Assembly: GCA_014238945.1 (NCBI GenBank) | Contig: JABAAB010000122.1 | Span: 1 to 60,886, forward strand | Length of the DNA: 60,886 bases | Source: Lysobacterales bacterium | GTDB taxonomy: Bacteria; Pseudomonadota; Gammaproteobacteria; Xanthomonadales; SZUA-36 | Reading direction: 5' to 3' | Shown here: positions 9,924-19,520 of the stretch, piece after piece | How the letters are laid out: the number at the start of each line of letters is the position of its first letter | Numbering within the stretch: position 1 is the stretch's first letter | The notes under the pieces: model-generated | The model's database searches: none | Seen by the model: only the letters and a program-made list of their open reading frames with translations | Told to the model about the DNA's origin: nothing | Position numbers and translations under genes: made by a program

Positions 9924-10862
9924 TCAATCTTTGTAAGGCCAGGGTTCCAGTCCGTGAATGGCATTGCGGATGTCCATGGTCAGGTTGACCGATCCGACTT
10001 TCTGATTACCATTGAGATCATAGAGACTGACGGTTGACGGCGACGAACCGCCAGCCACAAACCGGTCACCCACCGGGCATAGACCACGGCCGAAGCCCTG
10101 GCGGGCGATCCTGGAATCGTCGACACCCGAAAACTCGATATCTGCTTCGTCATAAGTCTCGATCTTGAATGCCACATTGTTGCCATCGCGGCCAGAATAA
10201 CGAAGGCAATCGCTATTGGTGTCGTTGAACAGCAGACCCTCACGATAAGGGCGGGCGTTGTGCGCACCGGAAGGCAGTGAACAGACCTCAGACACCTCCA
10301 TCTTGCCATTGAGATGCAATAGGGCGTTGGTGCGCAAACCACTGAGATATATCCCGGTGTGGTCGACGTGCACCATGTTGATGTGAAATTCATTGACAGG
10401 TAAGGGACCCATAGTGGTGCCCGGGTCGAATGTGTGGCCTGCCCATTGATTGTATTGCCGTTGCAGATGGAAGCCCCAGACAAATTTCATTTTGCCCAGA
10501 TCGAAAGCGAGCAGGCTGTCAAAACCTGTTGAGGTCAGAAAAATCATTTGCTCGAACCGGCAAATCTCGTGGCAGTGCTTCAGGTAGTGGTTCTTATTGG
10601 AAGTCTTGATTTTGAAGCTGCGGTCGTAACGAAAAAGCTCGTCGCTGGCGGCGATCAATATATCGTCACCGTTGAATGCAATACCGCGCAGACCCCGATC
10701 AGCACCCCGGCCATCGAAGTTTATATTGCTCTTGTTCCAGTCGATATGTTGGTCAACCTGCTGTTTTTCAAAGTCGACCGTGTACACACCGCCGTGACTC
10801 TCCCCTTGCTGGCTGCCACGTACAACGGATGTTGCGACCAAAGTGGGCAGTTTTATCGTCAT
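9924..10862 (-). CDS. Uncharacterised propeller-like protein beside sulfotransferases
   Basis: 312 residues with no signal peptide. Short repeated strand-turn units such as GLRGIAFNGDDILIA and GIYLSGLRTNALLHL suggest a beta-propeller, possibly six-bladed; this is inferred from pattern only. I do not recognise the family with confidence. It lies about 80 bases downstream of a sulfotransferase gene on the same strand. It could be a carbohydrate- or peptide-related accessory protein for the sulfotransferase, but no catalytic motif is visible. Confidence 0.6.
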   Translation of the reverse strand: MTIKLPTLVATSVVRGSQQGESHGGVYTVDFEKQQVDQHIDWNKSNINFDGRGADRGLRGIAFNGDDILIAASDELFRYDRSFKIKTSNKNHYLKHCHEICRFEQMIFLTSTGFDSLLAFDLGKMKFVWGFHLQRQYNQWAGHTFDPGTTMGPLPVNEFHINMVHVDHTGIYLSGLRTNALLHLNGKMEVSEVCSLPSGAHNARPYREGLLFNDTNSDCLRYSGRDGNNVAFKIETYDEADIEFSGVDDSRIARQGFGRGLCPVGDRFVAGGSSPSTVSLYDLNGNQKVGSVNLTMDIRNAIHGLEPWPYKD

Positions 10863-10944
10863 ATGCCTGTCAACTTGTTCAATATGGACTTACTTGCGGC
10901 AGACATATTGCATAAATCATGGCGGTTTGCAATAAACAGCATAT

Positions 10945-11916
10945 TCAGTCCCAGGCGTAGGTCTCATTGATCAGGCGGAAAAGACACTGGTTGTGGGGTG
11001 CAAAAAAATCGGTCAGTAATTCGCGTGTCGCATCATCCATCGACTGGTACGCCCGTGGCACCCTTTGGGCATTGGAGGCCCCGGCATCCCAGCTACGCTG
11101 CAACTGGGCCGCTGACTGGAAGTCAAACGGCTCAAGCCCCAGAAATCGCGCTACATCCTGCATCGTGCCCACCCTGTCTTCAAAAAATCGCTCGGATTGA
11201 ATGACCATCACCTGTTGGCCTGGAAACAGACGTGACCAGCGATGCAACTGGTCATGATAAAGCGAGCGAAACAAATAGCTTTGGTAGTAGAAGTCTCTCA
11301 GATCAAGATCGTCGCGAAGTGCCCTCAGAGGCCACCCCGGTTGATGCTTGACCACCTTGATCGGTGAGCCATCCTCGGCAGAATAGCACAACTTCACAGC
11401 ACCGGACGGATCCAGAAATCCCCTTTCATGGGCTGCCAACAGTTCAGGAATCTCATCCATTTCCCGGCGGACGATATCTTCGAAAGAACAGTCTTTTTCC
11501 AGTCCCGAGTTTCTGCACATCATGAAGTGTGAGTAGGCTCGATCAACGGGATTTCTCAACAACACGAAAATCTTGAGCGCCGGCAGATTGGCCAGCACCC
11601 TTCGCGGAACCAGGGGGTGAATCAATGAGGAGGTTGAAAACTCACCACTCAGCCGCTGACCGGGAGCAGGATCAGTTAAGGGAGATTCATTGGCAAAGAA
11701 ATCCTGATACCTGGCGGGATACCGGTGCCAGGACCAATAATGGGGTTCCTTGGGGCCCGTGAGCCTGATTTGAGGATGGGCAGAAAGATACCTCGCAAAG
11801 GACGTGCTACCACATTTCATTCCACCCACCAGCATGAATTCCGGGCGTGACCGCCCATCGGTCAATCTGTAAACCGGGTCATCAAGGACCAATGATTGAT
11901 ACTTTTTCTCGTTCAT
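10945..11916 (-). CDS. PAPS-dependent sulfotransferase
   Basis: 323 residues. The 5'-phosphosulfate loop is GGMKCGSTSFARYL near residue 31, with a Lys in the expected place. The 3'-phosphate motif is VLLRNPVDRAYSHFM near 135. Size and motifs match the heparan-sulfate/NodH-like Sulfotransfer_1 group, which moves sulfate from PAPS to a hydroxyl or amine. It is 31 bases downstream of a TPR-sulfotransferase gene and probably in the same transcript. The acceptor is unknown. Confidence 0.88.
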   Translation of the reverse strand: MNEKKYQSLVLDDPVYRLTDGRSRPEFMLVGGMKCGSTSFARYLSAHPQIRLTGPKEPHYWSWHRYPARYQDFFANESPLTDPAPGQRLSGEFSTSSLIHPLVPRRVLANLPALKIFVLLRNPVDRAYSHFMMCRNSGLEKDCSFEDIVRREMDEIPELLAAHERGFLDPSGAVKLCYSAEDGSPIKVVKHQPGWPLRALRDDLDLRDFYYQSYLFRSLYHDQLHRWSRLFPGQQVMVIQSERFFEDRVGTMQDVARFLGLEPFDFQSAAQLQRSWDAGASNAQRVPRAYQSMDDATRELLTDFFAPHNQCLFRLINETYAWD

Positions 11917-11947
11917 GACGATGTTCAGAGCATCTGCGGCGCGTGGG

Positions 11948-13828
11948 TCAGGAATTCAGTACTTCAATTAATGGATGCAGGTGCTTTTCATAACACTTCC
12001 AACGATCAATGGAATCCTGATACATGGGTCGGCGGACCTGCATGTTACTGGGAGTCATGACATTGCGTTTGTTGTCGTGAAACTCCAGGCATTTCTCATC
12101 CCACTCAAGATCCAGGTAATCGATCATCTGGCTGCTGACCCGTTCCTGGTCCCTGACCAGTTCCTCATATTGCACCGTCAGTATCTGATCCGGAAAAAGC
12201 GCATGCCAATGGCTCATCAGACGCTGGTGGTCACGATAAAAGTGACCAAGTTCAGACAACTCGAAGGAGGCCTGGAAAGCGGTGAAACAATGAAAAAACG
12301 CCGAGATACAGTTATCCAGGGGACTCCGTTGGCAGTTGATGATGTATGCATTGGGAAACAGGGTTTTAATCAGGCCGATCCTGAAGAAATTTCCCGGTTC
12401 CTTGTCCGTTATCCGTGCGGCGGTGGAACAGTGTGATGTCAGTTCGTGCAAATACTGTTCGGCATAGTCCGCACCCATCGTCTTGTCCAGCAGGGCAATG
12501 CATTCCGGGTCGGGTCGCTGGTGCTTGAGTTGATGTGCAATTGTGTAGTTGATGGCGGGACAGGCCCGTATTTCACCGGCTCCATGTATCGCTGAGTGAC
12601 TTGAGATTATCTGCTCAACCAGCGTGGTACCGGACCTGGGCATACCCACGACGAAAACGGGTACTTGAGATGACGACCCAAAGTTTTGCCTGACATCAAA
12701 AAAATCCTTTGAGAAAACCCTGATCAGCCTGTCGGCATATTCGGTATTTTCGTCTGCACGATAGGTCAGTGTTTTACGATGCCGTTCATTGGCCTTGAGG
12801 TAGTGCCCAAACGCTTGATCATACATCTTGCCGCTGTCCATGAAATTGCCCAACGCAAAATGGCAATACATTGCATCTTCATCCGGTAGCTCAGGTATAT
12901 TTATGATCTTCTCGACAGCAGGTATCAATTCCTGTTGTGGCCTGATCATCGAAAGGTGGTACCAGGCCCTCCCACAGGAGGGTCTTCGGGTCAGCAACCG
13001 ATCCAGCTCTTCCATCGCAGATCCCGTTTGCCCGAGTTGCTTCAGGGTCAGAGCCAGGTTGACCCTGGCTTCCTCATCATCGGGTTTGAACAGCAAAACA
13101 TCCTTCAGTGGCTCCACTGCTTCCTCGGCCCTGCCCATTTGTCTCAACGCCAGCGCCAGATCAATCTTTACCGCGAAATAATCCGGTTGCAGAGCCAGCG
13201 CCTGTTCAAAACACGCACATGCCCTGGCTAACTGACCCATGACCAGACACGCAGCGCCCAGACGTCTGTGAACCAGGGCATTGTCGGGCAACAGAGCCAT
13301 GGCCTGCTCATAGATCTGTATTGCCTCCGGAACCAACCTGGCTTCGGAAAGGGCCTGTCCCAGTTTTATCATCGTGCCAACGTCTTGCGGAAGGGCGGCG
13401 AGTACTTGCCGGTATGATTCGATCGCCTCGGTCCAGCGCCCCCGCTCACCACAGGCATCCGCCAGGCGACCATGCACCTGCGGATCATCGGCGGCAATGG
13501 TCAGGGATTTCCTGTAATGTCCAATGGCATCATCAGGGAGTCCCACCTGTTCCATAACCGTACCCAGGTGATAGTGGGTCTGTGCATGATCGGGAACAAT
13601 TTTGAGGAATTGCTGATAATGTTCGACGGCCGATTCAAATTGACGTTGTTCATGGGCTATCTTGGCCAGAATGAGAATGGCGTCGGGACGATGCTCCCTG
13701 CGCAGGATACGCTGACAGGTTTCCCGGGTCAGCTCAAGCTTGCCGGCCTGGTAATGCTGCAAAGCCTCTTGAATCAGGGCGGCTGATTCCCCGTCTGCTG
13801 AACTCTTGTTCTTGTTATCTGGATTCAT
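11948..13828 (-). CDS. TPR-repeat protein with C-terminal sulfotransferase domain (copy 1)
   Basis: 626 residues from the ATG at 13828, chosen because a GGAG lies 10 bases upstream; the frame is open to 13999 but that extension looks non-coding. Residues about 15-330 form a series of TPR units. The C-terminal sulfotransferase domain has the PAPS loop FVVGMPRSGTTLVEQII and the 3'-phosphate motif INCQRSPLDNCISAFF. This architecture may resemble tyrosylprotein sulfotransferases that carry a peptide-binding repeat region. It is more divergent than the two other copies in the window (17233 and 24562). It is transcribed away from the hydroxylase gene at 14073. Confidence 0.85.
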   Translation of the reverse strand: MNPDNKNKSSADGESAALIQEALQHYQAGKLELTRETCQRILRREHRPDAILILAKIAHEQRQFESAVEHYQQFLKIVPDHAQTHYHLGTVMEQVGLPDDAIGHYRKSLTIAADDPQVHGRLADACGERGRWTEAIESYRQVLAALPQDVGTMIKLGQALSEARLVPEAIQIYEQAMALLPDNALVHRRLGAACLVMGQLARACACFEQALALQPDYFAVKIDLALALRQMGRAEEAVEPLKDVLLFKPDDEEARVNLALTLKQLGQTGSAMEELDRLLTRRPSCGRAWYHLSMIRPQQELIPAVEKIINIPELPDEDAMYCHFALGNFMDSGKMYDQAFGHYLKANERHRKTLTYRADENTEYADRLIRVFSKDFFDVRQNFGSSSQVPVFVVGMPRSGTTLVEQIISSHSAIHGAGEIRACPAINYTIAHQLKHQRPDPECIALLDKTMGADYAEQYLHELTSHCSTAARITDKEPGNFFRIGLIKTLFPNAYIINCQRSPLDNCISAFFHCFTAFQASFELSELGHFYRDHQRLMSHWHALFPDQILTVQYEELVRDQERVSSQMIDYLDLEWDEKCLEFHDNKRNVMTPSNMQVRRPMYQDSIDRWKCYEKHLHPLIEVLNS

Positions 13829-14072
13829 GCAGTCATCTCCGGGGAGCTTTCCGGTTGGCCCCGATGTGGCGAAATGATTATGTCTGAATATTCGATAAGG
13901 GTAAATGTGCGTGTTTAACACCATGTTGGCTGGCGGCATCCCCGGTTGCGAGATACACCGGAATGTCTCCATCCGGTGACCCGTGAAATTGACGTTCATT
14001 TATTTGCATTCATACAATGTTCCACATATGCTGCCACGAAAACCCCCTAAGCAACTCATGTAAACCCCGGAC

Positions 14073-14639
14073 ATGGATATTGAATCACCACTGCGCGAAC
14101 TCGGCGCCTTTGACATCAACGCACTGCGCGAGGCCGTGCTTGAACAGGAGGATGTGGCCTGGTTTGAAGATGAAACCCGTCAAAAGTCATTCTATGTACA
14201 TGACCAGACCCGCTCGATCATTCTGATATTCATTGATGATACGAAGTGGCCGGATCGTGTCGTAAGTAAAGGTCCTGGCTGGGACCGTCTGGCCGGGGTG
14301 GCGTTACCGGTCATGAAAGAAATCATCAGCAACCACTATCCGGCCGGTGGCGAGGTAATTCGCGCGGTTGCTGCCGGGCTAAATGCCGGTGGAAAAATCA
14401 AGGCCCACACCGACATGCACCAGTCATTTCACTGTGCACACCGTATCCACGTACCGATCACGACCAATCCGAAAGTCTGGTTCACGATCAACGGCCGCCC
14501 CTACCAGTTCAAGGTCGGAGAAGCTTACGAGATCAACAACCAGATGCAGCACAGTGTGGTCAACAAGGGTGACGAGGACCGGGTAACTTTTATTTTTGAC
14601 TATATCCCACCGGGTCCAATTGCCAATGCGCCCGCCTGA
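14073..14639 (+). CDS. Aspartyl/asparaginyl beta-hydroxylase-like protein
   Basis: 188 residues. HTDMHQSF near residue 111 supplies the HxD iron ligands, and the distal His appears in MQHSVVNKG near 162. RIHVPITTNPKVWF and RVTFIFDYIPP match the Asp_Arg_Hydrox fold, a 2-oxoglutarate/Fe(II) dioxygenase that hydroxylates Asp/Asn side chains or free amino acids. It precedes the halogenase gene by six bases, so the two are surely one transcript. No signal peptide. No strong ribosome binding site is visible at the chosen ATG. The pairing suggests both enzymes act on one peptide or small-molecule substrate (inference). Confidence 0.85.
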   Translation: MDIESPLRELGAFDINALREAVLEQEDVAWFEDETRQKSFYVHDQTRSIILIFIDDTKWPDRVVSKGPGWDRLAGVALPVMKEIISNHYPAGGEVIRAVAAGLNAGGKIKAHTDMHQSFHCAHRIHVPITTNPKVWFTINGRPYQFKVGEAYEINNQMQHSVVNKGDEDRVTFIFDYIPPGPIANAPA

Positions 14640-14645
14640 CCGTTT

Positions 14646-16265
14646 ATGCGCAGACTGAAACGGGTCCTGGTCGTCGGAGGTGGTTCAGCAGGATGGACAG
14701 CCGCGGCCTATTTGAATGCAGCACTCAATACCGGTGGCCGGAAAGTTGCCGAAATCAGCCTGGTTGAGTCGCCGGATGTCCCCCGCATCGGTGTCGGGGA
14801 GGCGACGGTTCCAAACATCAACCGCACGTTGGCCGTCATCGGTATTGATGAACTGGATTTCATGAAGGCCGTTGACGGCACGTTTAAAGCATCCATTCGC
14901 TTCGTCAACTGGTTGGACAATAAGCGCAAGTTTTTCCATCATCCCTTTAGCCGGTTTTCGGCCGGACCCAACGATGATGCTGGCCGAAGATGGCTGATGA
15001 GCGACCGCTCAGTGCCCTTTATGAACACGATGTCGGCACAGCCTGTACTGTGTGAAATGGGTCTTGCACCGAAAGTACTCGAAAAAGTAAACCTCGGTAT
15101 ACCGGTGGGTTATGCATTTCATATGAATGCACTGAAGTATGCAGATTATTTACGGGATTTCTCCACAGCGCGGGGGGTAAGGCACACGCTGGATCACGTC
15201 ACCGACATTGAAATTGCCGGGAACGGCAACATCGCGGCAGTTCAGACCAGGAGTGGCAAGCGTCTGGAAGCTGATCTGTTTATCGATTGCACCGGTTTTG
15301 CCTCCTTGCTGATCGAGAAAAAACTGGGGGTGAAGTGGATCGACTACTCGCAGTGGCTACTGTGCGACCGGGCGCTGGTCATGCCGGTACCCTATGAGGT
15401 CCACTACCCCGGTTTTGTGCGACCCCACACCGTGGCGACCGCTTTGTCGGCGGGCTGGGTCTGGGATATTCCCTTGCAGAATCGACGTGGGGTCGGTTAC
15501 GTACATTCCAGCGCCTTTATCAGCGAGGAGGAGGCAGAACTTGAATTACGCGCTTACGAGGGTGCACATGCGAAGGATCTGGGTGCACGTCTGGTTAATT
15601 TCAAAGTAGGCATGCGTGAAAAAGCCTGGTATAAAAACTGTATCGCGATGGGACTTGCCGGTGGTTTTCTCGAGCCGTTGGAATCGACCGGTCTTTATCT
15701 GAATGAAATCGCTGCGCAAATGCTGACCGAGCATTTTCCCTATGGTGACGACATGGAACCGCTGGCATTTCGATTCAACCGGATTATGCAGAATCGCTAT
15801 TATGAAATTCTGGACTTCATCAATATGCATTACTGTCTGACACGTCGGACGGACAGCGCATTCTGGCGCGAAGTCAGCCGCCCGGAACGGATCAATGATC
15901 GACTGCGAGCCAAACTCGACTATTGGCGCATCAAGCCACCTTCGGCTTCAGATTTCAATGATCAATTCTTCCCGGGACAGTTGAATATGAGCCAGACTGA
16001 TGGTCAGCCCGCATCAGGTGGACAGCATGAGCACAATAGATGTCCCATCGACACCGGTGCGCTGTGGAACCACCACAGCTATGAGGCCATTTTGTATGGC
16101 ATGGACTTTCTTCGGGACGAGTGTCGTCAATGGTACGGCGAGAATCGCCCACGTCCTGCAGTTCACGGGAAGGTCCTTGACGCCGTCAATTCCGCACGTG
16201 TCAAATTGCCACCGCATGACGTGTGGTTGCAGCGTATGGCTGGTATGCCGGACTATTCAAAATGA
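14646..16265 (+). CDS. Tryptophan-halogenase-family flavoprotein
   Basis: 539 residues. The FAD motif GGGSAGW is at 11-17 and GVGEATVP at 49-56. K81 in FKASIRF matches the catalytic lysine of PrnA/RebH, and the glutamate of EPLESTG matches their active-site glutamate. The diagnostic WxWxIP motif is present as WVWDIP. All elements of an active flavin-dependent halogenase are therefore visible. It needs a separate flavin reductase, not seen nearby. Members in TonB-receptor neighbourhoods usually have unknown substrates. The operon continues to an MTHFR-like gene and a TPR-sulfotransferase. Confidence 0.9.
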   Translation: MRRLKRVLVVGGGSAGWTAAAYLNAALNTGGRKVAEISLVESPDVPRIGVGEATVPNINRTLAVIGIDELDFMKAVDGTFKASIRFVNWLDNKRKFFHHPFSRFSAGPNDDAGRRWLMSDRSVPFMNTMSAQPVLCEMGLAPKVLEKVNLGIPVGYAFHMNALKYADYLRDFSTARGVRHTLDHVTDIEIAGNGNIAAVQTRSGKRLEADLFIDCTGFASLLIEKKLGVKWIDYSQWLLCDRALVMPVPYEVHYPGFVRPHTVATALSAGWVWDIPLQNRRGVGYVHSSAFISEEEAELELRAYEGAHAKDLGARLVNFKVGMREKAWYKNCIAMGLAGGFLEPLESTGLYLNEIAAQMLTEHFPYGDDMEPLAFRFNRIMQNRYYEILDFINMHYCLTRRTDSAFWREVSRPERINDRLRAKLDYWRIKPPSASDFNDQFFPGQLNMSQTDGQPASGGQHEHNRCPIDTGALWNHHSYEAILYGMDFLRDECRQWYGENRPRPAVHGKVLDAVNSARVKLPPHDVWLQRMAGMPDYSK

Positions 16266-16319
16266 TGTCTGCCCGGGCTCGGCATGGACCTGTGCATTCC
16301 ACCTGTCAGGAATGTCTGA

Positions 16320-17189
16320 ATGAAATTTAAAGACTCCCTGAGAACAAGAGATTTCGTGGTCACCGCGCATGTGAACCTGGCACAGGCACCGGATGAGGAA
16401 TCGTTGAACAGGCAAGGTGAGATACTGGGCCCGGTGGTGGATGCGGTTCAACTGACCGATACCACCCAGGTGCATATATCAGGTATAGCAGCCGCAGCGA
16501 TGTTAATACAGCAGGGCATAGATCCCATTGTTCACATGAACTGCCGCGACCGAAACCGCATTGCACTGAAGAAGGACTTTCTGGGTGCAGCTGCGCTCGG
16601 TGTGACCAGTGTGCTGGTGATGCGTGGCAAGAAAATTCCGGGCAGCAAGAAACACGGGGTGCGTAATGTCTTCGACACGCCCGCGTTGGAATTCATGACC
16701 TACATTGATAGCTTGAAGCAGTCCAAAAACGCAGCCACCATCCCTGATTTTCTTGTGGGAGCCCAGGCTGAGGTATTTGATCCGGAAGTTGACTGGTTGC
16801 CCAAAAACCTGATTCGCAAGTGCGATGCCGGTGCCAACTTCATCCAGCTGCAGCCCTGCTTTGATATGGACGTGATCCGAAGTTACATGGCCTGCATGGT
16901 CGGCGCAAAACTGACCCACAGGGCGGCATTCATTATGGCCTTGTCTCCACTACCGTCTGCCGAAGTGGCACGCTGGATGCGAGATAACCTCAAAGGGGCC
17001 CTGGTGCCGGAGTCCATTATAGAGCGCCTGGAACAGGCGAGCGATCCGGAGAGCGAGGGTATCGAAATTTGTGCCGAATTCCTGCGCGAACTGGCGTCGA
17101 TTCCCGGTGTTTCCGGTGCCAATTTGTTGACCACCGGAAAGATTGAAACCATGGCGGCTGCGATCGAAGCCTCTGGCGTGCGTAAGTAA
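16320..17189 (+). CDS. Methylenetetrahydrofolate reductase-like protein
   Basis: 289 residues with a TIM-barrel pattern. HMNCRDRN near residue 74 matches the folate/FAD barrel motif of MetF proteins, and FIQLQPCFDMDVI near 177 matches the strand carrying the TQ.(x).F element. It is divergent from standard metF. It probably interconverts methylene- and methyl-THF, linking the demethylation enzymes in this window to the folate pool, but another folate-linked role is possible. It begins 54 bases after the halogenase gene and ends about 45 bases before the next coding start. Confidence 0.78.
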   Translation: MKFKDSLRTRDFVVTAHVNLAQAPDEESLNRQGEILGPVVDAVQLTDTTQVHISGIAAAAMLIQQGIDPIVHMNCRDRNRIALKKDFLGAAALGVTSVLVMRGKKIPGSKKHGVRNVFDTPALEFMTYIDSLKQSKNAATIPDFLVGAQAEVFDPEVDWLPKNLIRKCDAGANFIQLQPCFDMDVIRSYMACMVGAKLTHRAAFIMALSPLPSAEVARWMRDNLKGALVPESIIERLEQASDPESEGIEICAEFLRELASIPGVSGANLLTTGKIETMAAAIEASGVRK

Positions 17190-17232
17190 GAGTACGTTAA
17201 CGTACAGCGCTCAGGATTTGAGGAGAAGATCG

Positions 17233-19257
17233 ATTTCCCAGGAAACAGAACATTTAAAACTTTTCCAGCGGGCCCAGAAATTTCTGCAGACTGGCGAGGC
17301 TGAATCGGCAAAGACCGTCTGTGACGACGCGCTGGACCGGCACCCGGAGGATGCCAATTTCCTGTGCCTGTCGGGTCGTGTGCTGGTCATTCTGAAGAGA
17401 TTTGATGAGGCGAACGCGCGGATCGAACAGGCAATGTCCATCTATCCGGCATTTGCACGCCCTCACGAGGTACGCGGCGACTTGTTGTATGCGAAAGGAG
17501 AATTACCCGACGCCGCCAAGTCATTTCAACAGGCACTGAAACTCGACCCCAAACTGCAACGCACGCGTATGAAACTCGCCCAGGTGTACCTGTATCTGGG
17601 GCGATCGGAAGAAGCACAGGCATTGAAGCAAGAGTTCATGGAACTCAGTGAGGACAACAAGGATATTGCCAGGGCTACCAAGCTGGAAAAGGATGAAAAA
17701 TTCGCGGAGGCGGAACGGATCTACCGGCAAATTCTGACACGCCACCCTGATAATGTATCGGCGATGCGCTTATGGGCCCGACTCGGTATTGAACAAAACC
17801 GGTACGCCGAAGCGGAAGTGCTGTTGCGGCGGGCAGTCGAGTTGGCACCAGGATTCAGCCGGGCCTGGACCGACCTGTGCAAAGTGCAGTTCGAGCAGGA
17901 ACTTCACGATGAAACCATCAAGAGCGCCAAGCGACTTATCACACTGAACCCCCACGCAACCGATGGGCATATCTGGCTGGCAGCTGGCTCTGCATCTTCC
18001 GGTCATCATGGCGATGCTGTCGAAGCTTATGACGCAGCACTTGAAATTGAACCGGATCACGTCGGTGCATTGTGTGGTAAGGGAAACGCCTGTCGCACGT
18101 TTGGAGACCAGGAAGCTGCAGTTGCCGCCTTTCGGGAAAGCATCAAGGTGAATCCGTTACATGCCGAGGCGTACTGGAGCCTGGCGAATATGAAAACGTT
18201 TCGTTTCGAGGACCATGAAGTTGACCAAATGCTGGCGTTACTCCCCGATGAGCGCATCCCAACCGAAGGCCGGGTGCAATTGAACAATGCCCTTGGCCTG
18301 GAGTTCGACGGCCGCAGGGAATTCGACCGTGCGTTCGAGTTCATCGATCATGGCAATATGCTGCGGCGAGGGGAAGAATTCTACGACCGTGTCGAGAACG
18401 AAGAGAAGATCGACTTGTCGATTGACGCTTTTTCGCAGCAGTTTCTTGAAGAAAACGCAGGCCATGGTGACCCTGATCCAGCCCCGATTTTTATCGTTGG
18501 CCTGCCACGGTCAGGTTCAACACTTCTGGAACAGATCCTGTCCAGTCACTCACTGGTCGATGGGACCCACGAACTGGCTGATCTGGGTAAAATAATCCGC
18601 TCCACCCCCCAGTTTACTGGCCCCCGACTGCGCTACCCGACCAGCATTGAGAATCTTGATACAGACGGGTTCAAACGCCTCGGCAAAGAGTATATCGAGC
18701 GTACTCGCCGATATCGCGGCGACCGGGTGTTTTTTACGGATAAAAACCCGAATAACTTCGCGCACGTGGGTTTACTGCACCTGGTTTTACCCAATGCAAA
18801 AATTATCAACGCCAGGCGTCATCCACTGGACAGTTGCTTTGGCAGCTACAAGCAGCTGTTCGCCCAGGGGCAGCCGTTTACCTATGACCTGGTGGAGGTT
18901 GGCGAATACTACCTGCAGTACCAGCGTCTGATGGATCACTGGCACGAAGTCCTGCCCGGCAAAGTCCTGGACGTGCATTACGAAGATGTCGTGGCAGACC
19001 TGGAGGGCCAGGTCAGACGGATCCTGGAATATTGCAAACTCGACTGGGAAGCGTCATGTCTCAGATTTCATGAAACCAACCGATCCGTGAAAACAGCAAG
19101 TTCGGAGCAGGTGCGCCAGCCGATCTACTCAAGTTCCGTCAATGACTGGCGTAATTACGAATCGCATCTGGATTCCCTGATAGATGTGCTCGAACCGTTG
19201 CTGGCAGCGTTGCCTGACAAAGACCGTCCCAGCAATATTGGACCCTCCTCACACTGA
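17233..19257 (+). CDS. TPR-sulfotransferase (copy 2), apparent ATT start
   Basis: 674 residues if read from the ATT at 17233. AGGAG at 17221-17225 lies seven bases before that codon, and the residue aligns exactly with the start position of the paralogue at 24562. The only usual start codons upstream lie inside or beside the previous gene (TTG at 17143, or TTG at 17218 overlapping the ribosome binding site). TPR units fill about 1-400. The sulfotransferase domain has FIVGLPRSGSTLLEQIL and INARRHPLDSCFGSYKQLF. Likely modifies a peptide or glycan with sulfate from PAPS. Closely related to the copy at 24562. Confidence 0.82.
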   Translation: MSQETEHLKLFQRAQKFLQTGEAESAKTVCDDALDRHPEDANFLCLSGRVLVILKRFDEANARIEQAMSIYPAFARPHEVRGDLLYAKGELPDAAKSFQQALKLDPKLQRTRMKLAQVYLYLGRSEEAQALKQEFMELSEDNKDIARATKLEKDEKFAEAERIYRQILTRHPDNVSAMRLWARLGIEQNRYAEAEVLLRRAVELAPGFSRAWTDLCKVQFEQELHDETIKSAKRLITLNPHATDGHIWLAAGSASSGHHGDAVEAYDAALEIEPDHVGALCGKGNACRTFGDQEAAVAAFRESIKVNPLHAEAYWSLANMKTFRFEDHEVDQMLALLPDERIPTEGRVQLNNALGLEFDGRREFDRAFEFIDHGNMLRRGEEFYDRVENEEKIDLSIDAFSQQFLEENAGHGDPDPAPIFIVGLPRSGSTLLEQILSSHSLVDGTHELADLGKIIRSTPQFTGPRLRYPTSIENLDTDGFKRLGKEYIERTRRYRGDRVFFTDKNPNNFAHVGLLHLVLPNAKIINARRHPLDSCFGSYKQLFAQGQPFTYDLVEVGEYYLQYQRLMDHWHEVLPGKVLDVHYEDVVADLEGQVRRILEYCKLDWEASCLRFHETNRSVKTASSEQVRQPIYSSSVNDWRNYESHLDSLIDVLEPLLAALPDKDRPSNIGPSSH

Positions 19258-19294
19258 GTCCGGGAGTGGCTTTCAGCCCCCCAACCCCCCATGG

Positions 19295-19309
19295 GGTACA
19301 ATGTACACC
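19295..19309. promoter_or_regulatory. Operator-like palindrome, reverse copy of the sox site
   Basis: GGTACAATGTACACC reads in reverse complement as GGTGTACATTGTACC, which shares 14 bases with the site at 9832-9845. It lies in the gap between the TPR-sulfotransferase and TonB receptor genes, about 210 bases before the receptor ATG. Confidence 0.55.
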
Positions 19310-19369
19310 ACAACCTTGAGCCTTCTGGGATGATCATACCTCTAACCCTATAAGAGCTTGTGATGATTG

Positions 19370-19382
19370 TTATACATTATAA
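19370..19382. promoter_or_regulatory. Operator-like palindrome TTATACATTATAA
   Basis: Perfect inverted repeat TTATA-CAT-TATAA. The core TATACATTATA occurs again exactly at 50537 and 50679. It lies 75 bases from the other site in the TonB receptor 5' region. Its A+T richness means it could also include a -10 element. Confidence 0.5.
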
Positions 19383-19520
19383 AATTTTTAACACTGTAAT
19401 GTTAAAAAATTGTAACCGCTCAATAATTGTGCATATAATGTCAACCGGGTTTCCGTCTATATGGGCATGGAGGCATACCCTGTTAGGCATCTCAATTGAT
19501 CAATCCATAAGGTACTGAAC

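Noticed and set aside
13829-13999. 57-residue N-terminal extension of the first TPR-sulfotransferase
   Set aside because: A GGAG-preceded ATG at 13828 starts the TPR region, and the extension has no similarity to the paralogues or to a signal peptide.
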